Position numbers and translations under genes: made by a program. Below, in pieces: positions 60,924-64,000 of a stretch of DNA of 64,000 nucleotides. Position 1 is the first letter of the stretch. Every line of letters begins with the position of its first letter. This stretch comes from Sphingomonas sp. HITSZ_GF (GTDB lineage: Bacteria > Pseudomonadota > Alphaproteobacteria > Sphingomonadales > Sphingomonadaceae): positions 1-64,000 of the forward strand of contig NZ_JARQXA010000006.1 of assembly GCF_029543155.1 (NCBI RefSeq). The letters are read 5' to 3'. The notes beneath the pieces are model-generated. The model had not been told where the DNA came from. It made no database searches and saw only the letters and a list, made by a program, of their open reading frames with translations.

Positions 60924-63284
60924 TTATCGGACAATCTCGATCCGCTTCGCGCCTGGCTGATCTTTCAGCGTGAAGGACAGGGTGCGGGCCGAGACGTCGC
61001 GTGTCGTGCGGATACCCTTCACCCTGCCATCCCCGTCCCAGCCATGGATCGTCACTGCGATCTCCTTCCACCACGGCCTGTATGCGCCCGCGCGCTTGCC
61101 GAAGTCGAGGGTGAGGCCCTGGGGCGTGACCGTGCAGGTGATCTCCTGGCGCAGCGTGGCGCCGTGCAGGCTGGCGCCGTCGTCCCAATAGAGCGCGCCG
61201 TGGCAATCGGGGCCGGGATAGACGTGCAGCTCGAGCGGGCCCTGCGGCACCTCGGCCGTGCTGCGGGCGAGCGGCTGGCGCGGGAGGATCGTGCCCGGGC
61301 GGACATAGACGGGCAGGCGATCGAGCGCGGGCATCTCCTTGTGCTTCTCCGCGACCGGCAGGCCGCTCCAATAATCGTACCAGCCGGCCGAGGGCAGGCA
61401 CACGTCATAGGCGCGGCCGGTCTCGTAGCGCGGCGGCGCGGCGACGAGCAGGTCGCGGCCGAGCGTGAAGCTCATCGACTGGTCGCAGGCCGGGGCGAGC
61501 TGGGACGGATAGTCGTACCAGACCGGGCGCATCACCGGATCGCCGGCGCGCGCAGTCTCTTCGGCCACCGCATAGAGATAGGGGAGCAGCCGGTAGCGCG
61601 CCTCGATGAACTTGCGGCGGATGGCGAGATGCTCGGGGCTGTCGGCCCAGGGCTCGGTGCGTGGGCCGTCCTTGGTGACATGGACGCGGAATATCGGCGT
61701 GAACGCGCCGATCGCCACCCAGCGGGTGAGCAGCTCGGGGCTGGCGCCGCCGACGAACCCGCCCACGTCCGCCCCCGACCAGGCCATGCCCGACAGGCCC
61801 AGGTTGAGCAGCTGCTGGACCGAGAGGCGCAGATGCTCGGGCGAGGAGCTGTTGTCGCCCGTCCAGGTGACGGCATAGCGCTGGGCGCCGGCATAGGCGG
61901 CGCGGGTCATCACGAAGGGGCGGGCGTCCGGCTGGAGCTTCAGCAGCCCGTCATGCGTCGCCCGGGCATTCTCCATCCCATAGACATTGTGGATCTCGGC
62001 GTGGGAAGCGCTGCGCGGGGCGAAATCGTCGCTGTCGATCCGGTGGACAATGTCGAGCGGCATCGTCTTGCTCGGCGTCTCGAAGATCGCCGGCTCGTTC
62101 ATGTCGTTCCAGAAGCCGGCGATGCCGTCCGCCAGGCCCTTGTAGAGCCCGCCCCACCAGGCACGCGTGGCGGCGCGGGTGAAATCGGGGAACACGGCCG
62201 GGCCCGGCCAGACGGGGGCGACATAGAGGCTGCCGTCCGGATTGGTGAGGAAATGGCCGCCGGCCTTGCCGCTGTCATAGGGGGCATAGCCCTGATCGGG
62301 CGCGGCGGCGATGTGGAGATCGGTGATCGCGACCAGCCGGATACCGGTGCTGCGCAGGTCGGCGGCGAGGCGCTTGAGATCGGGATAGGCCGCGGCATTG
62401 GTGGTGAAGGGGCGGTTGCGGTCCTGGAAATCGATATCGAGCCAGATCACGTCGAGCGGGATGCCGCTCTCCCGTGCCTTGCCGGCAATGTCGCGCACTT
62501 CGGCATCGGACATGTAGCTGTAGCGCGACTGCTGATAGCCGAGCGCCCAGCGCGGCGGCAGCGGCGCCTTGCCGGTGAGATCGGTATAGCGACGGACGAC
62601 CTCGGCGGGCGTGGGGCCGGCGATCAGATAATAGTCGATCGGGCCGGCGGGCGCGCCGATCGCCAGCACGCCTTCCTCCCGGTGGCCGAAATCGAACCAG
62701 CTGCGGCGGGTGTTGTCGAGGAACAGGCCATAGGCACCGCCCGCGCCGCCGACCGACAGCGCGAAGGGGATCGACTTGTAGATGGGATCGGTGGTGCCTT
62801 CATAGCCGAACGCATCGGTGTTCCAGTTGACGTAGCTGGCGCCGCGCCGATCGAACGGGCCGGTCTTGTCGCCGAGCGCGAAATAATGCTCGCCGAGCGG
62901 GAGCGCCTTGCGCAGCGTGAAGGCATCGCCCTCGAGCCTGAGCGGATCGGCAGCGTCGGCGGCGATGGTCTTGCCGGCCCTGTCGGTGACGGTGAGGCGC
63001 AGCGTAGCCGGATCGACATGGACGACGAGCGCGGCGGTCTCGAAGCCGTCGGTACGCGGGGTGACGGTGGCGCGCCGGCTGCGAACGGAAGCGGGAATGG
63101 CCCAGCTGGCATCCTCGGGGAACCGGCCCTGGGGGGCGATCTGCACGCGGAGGATCTCGGGCGTGAGCGCGGTTATCCGGAGGACCGCCGCGCCGCGGAC
63201 GAACTCGCCGCCGCCCGAAGCCGGGGTCTGCGCCACGGCCGGCAGGGTCCACAGGAGCAGGCATAGGGCTACCAGCATGCGCAT
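60924..63284 (-). CDS. exported GH31 alpha-glucosidase
   Basis: A 786-aa retaining alpha-glycosidase: signal peptide to AVAQ (about residue 19), N-terminal beta-sandwich, TIM barrel with WLDIDF (about 281-286), nucleophile D394 in WNDMNEP and acid/base D477 in WTGDNSSS, then MAWSGADVGGF and a C-terminal sheet domain with PVYVRPGTILP. ATG 63284 follows GGAGAGGAG; an open extension to 63341 has no site. A weak LacI-type palindrome at 63313 and three half-sites lie upstream, so it may belong to the same regulon. Confidence 0.94.
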   Translation of the reverse strand: MRMLVALCLLLWTLPAVAQTPASGGGEFVRGAAVLRITALTPEILRVQIAPQGRFPEDASWAIPASVRSRRATVTPRTDGFETAALVVHVDPATLRLTVTDRAGKTIAADAADPLRLEGDAFTLRKALPLGEHYFALGDKTGPFDRRGASYVNWNTDAFGYEGTTDPIYKSIPFALSVGGAGGAYGLFLDNTRRSWFDFGHREEGVLAIGAPAGPIDYYLIAGPTPAEVVRRYTDLTGKAPLPPRWALGYQQSRYSYMSDAEVRDIAGKARESGIPLDVIWLDIDFQDRNRPFTTNAAAYPDLKRLAADLRSTGIRLVAITDLHIAAAPDQGYAPYDSGKAGGHFLTNPDGSLYVAPVWPGPAVFPDFTRAATRAWWGGLYKGLADGIAGFWNDMNEPAIFETPSKTMPLDIVHRIDSDDFAPRSASHAEIHNVYGMENARATHDGLLKLQPDARPFVMTRAAYAGAQRYAVTWTGDNSSSPEHLRLSVQQLLNLGLSGMAWSGADVGGFVGGASPELLTRWVAIGAFTPIFRVHVTKDGPRTEPWADSPEHLAIRRKFIEARYRLLPYLYAVAEETARAGDPVMRPVWYDYPSQLAPACDQSMSFTLGRDLLVAAPPRYETGRAYDVCLPSAGWYDYWSGLPVAEKHKEMPALDRLPVYVRPGTILPRQPLARSTAEVPQGPLELHVYPGPDCHGALYWDDGASLHGATLRQEITCTVTPQGLTLDFGKRAGAYRPWWKEIAVTIHGWDGDGRVKGIRTTRDVSARTLSFTLKDQPGAKRIEIVR

Positions 63285-63312
63285 GGGGATACTCCTCTCC
63301 GCTGCCCGGATC

Positions 63313-63326
63313 TGGGACCGATTACA
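63313..63326. promoter_or_regulatory. weak LacI-type operator TGGGACCGATTACA upstream of GH31
   Basis: It keeps the right arm ATTACA and the central CCG of the locus palindrome but has mismatches in the left arm and core. It lies 29 bases before the GH31 start, the same distance as at other regulated genes (28-31), which supports function despite the mismatches. Confidence 0.5.
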
Positions 63327-63386
63327 GCGCTGCCGAGCCATAGCGTGGGCCGAAGGCGCCGAAAACGGCGATTGTGCCAGCCGGGG

Positions 63387-63414
63387 CGGTTACACGCGGT
63401 TACAATCGCTTACC
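63387..63414. promoter_or_regulatory. three operator half-sites spaced ten bases apart
   Basis: GCGGTTACAC, GCGGTTACAA and TCGCTTACC follow each other with a ten-base period, one helical turn. Each carries the GGTTACA half of the locus operator, or a near match in the third. They lie between the divergent GH31 and membrane-fusion genes. Confidence 0.45.
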
Positions 63415-63482
63415 AACTGCGCGTGTTTTGGGCAGTGCAGCATCGCTAGGCGGGCGCCTTCCTCCACAAAAGGCCCCCGATC

Positions 63483-64000
63483 ATGCCGCTGCGAAACTCG
63501 ATAGCCCTCCCTGCAGCCCTGTTGCTCGTCGGGTGCGGGGGCGCCAAGCAGATGCCGGCGAAGGGACCCGCCGAAGTCGGCGTGGTCACGCTGCGCACCG
63601 AGCCGGTGACGATGACCTCCGAGCTTACCGGGCGGACCACGGCGACGGCGGTGGCGGAGATCCGGCCGCAGGTCGACGGCATCATCAAGGCGCGGCTGTT
63701 CCAGGAGGGGTCCTATGTCCGCGCCGGCCAGCCGCTCTACCAGATCGATCCGCGGCTCTACACGGCGGCGCGCAACCAGGCAGCGGCGCAGCTGGCGAGC
63801 GCCCAGGCATCGGTGATCACCGCCAATGCCAAGGTCGAGCGCTACCGCCAGCTCGGCACCGCCGACGCGGTGAGCAAGCAGGAGATCGACGACGCGGTCG
63901 CCACCGCGCGGGCGGGGCAGGCGAGCGTGCGCCAATATGCCGCGACGCTCGACACGGCGAAGGTCAATCTGGGCTTCACGCGCGTCTATGCGCCGATCTC
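63483..64000 (+). CDS. RND efflux membrane-fusion (periplasmic adaptor) lipoprotein, 3' end outside window
   Basis: The first 172 codons of an AcrA/MexA-like adaptor. MPLRNSIALPAALLLVGC is a lipobox (Cys ~18). The barrel-sandwich half-motif EIRPQVDGIIKARLFQEGSYVRAGQPLYQIDPRLY (about residues 59-93) is diagnostic, followed by the start of the coiled-coil hairpin (AQLASAQASVITANAKVERYRQLG) and the return lipoyl strand. It should link an inner-membrane RND pump to an outer-membrane channel. Divergent from GH31. Whether the half-sites upstream affect it is unknown. Confidence 0.93.
   Translation, partial: MPLRNSIALPAALLLVGCGGAKQMPAKGPAEVGVVTLRTEPVTMTSELTGRTTATAVAEIRPQVDGIIKARLFQEGSYVRAGQPLYQIDPRLYTAARNQAAAQLASAQASVITANAKVERYRQLGTADAVSKQEIDDAVATARAGQASVRQYAATLDTAKVNLGFTRVYAPI

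Noticed and set aside
60912-63266. 784-codon plus-strand frame opposite GH31
   Set aside because: Antisense shadow of a complete GH31 gene with all catalytic motifs.

Overview
The window is about 64 kb of a high-GC alphaproteobacterial chromosome, most probably Sphingomonas or a close sphingomonad. Pointers are the alphaproteobacterial initiator-type tRNA at the left edge, the two large TonB-dependent receptors, the halogenase/DUF6445 gene pair beside one receptor, HslV with a nine-residue propeptide, and the short REP-like palindromes between genes. There is no rRNA, CRISPR array, insertion sequence or recognisable prophage. Coding density is high and nearly every gene shows the same strong third-position GC bias; the one clear exception is an AT-rich membrane-protein gene at about 14.2-15.1 kb.

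Left part (1-16.3 kb): a truncated tRNA-Met with terminator, a small unknown protein, a glutaminyl-peptide cyclotransferase, a secreted GH97 alpha-glucosidase, a rhodanese, then an operon of amino-acid permease, MtnP and an FKBP isomerase, a TonB-dependent receptor, an outer-membrane beta-barrel and aconitase. After these come an AT-rich orphan membrane protein and a protein built from two similar HTH-like modules. Middle part (16.5-46.6 kb): a lipoprotein pectinesterase with its own palindromic operator, a double winged-helix regulator, Cu/Zn superoxide dismutase plus low-molecular-weight phosphatase, a small UPF0060 membrane protein with a possible leader peptide, a hybrid histidine kinase, ThpR, a Bax-inhibitor-type protein, and a resistance neighbourhood (LysR/AmpR-like regulator, class D beta-lactamase, DmeR-DmeF metal efflux, Arr). 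It continues with an M20 amidohydrolase, BdhA, a patatin, a zinc metallopeptidase, glyoxalases I and II, paired lipoprotein paralogs, and an hslV...hslU block in which the protease and ATPase genes are separated by two unrelated genes.

Right part (46.6-63.4 kb): a glycan-utilisation locus. It encodes a tryptophan-halogenase-like flavoprotein, a TonB-dependent receptor, a DUF6445 (2OG-oxygenase-like) protein, a GH43-type enzyme with discoidin and FN3 domains, a GH144-type (endo-beta-1,2-glucanase-like) enzyme, a LacI-family regulator, a GH3 beta-glucosidase, a GPH-type sugar symporter and a GH31 alpha-glucosidase. Palindromes close to TGTAACCGGTTACA stand in front of the halogenase, the receptor (twice), the GH144 gene, and between lacI and GH3. 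A weaker version precedes GH31, and one more copy lies 45 kb away in front of GH97. The simplest reading is one LacI regulon that imports an oligosaccharide across the outer membrane, trims it with mixed alpha- and beta-glucosidases and takes the product across the inner membrane. The window ends inside an RND-efflux membrane-fusion protein.

The items I would look at first are the LacI operator set and its unusual arrangement, the halogenase/DUF6445 pair in that locus, a D-amino-acid-oxidase-like protein whose conserved C-terminal block sits at its N-terminus (apparent circular permutation), and a two-copy structured intergenic element at 4.24-4.36 and 48.20-48.33 kb.
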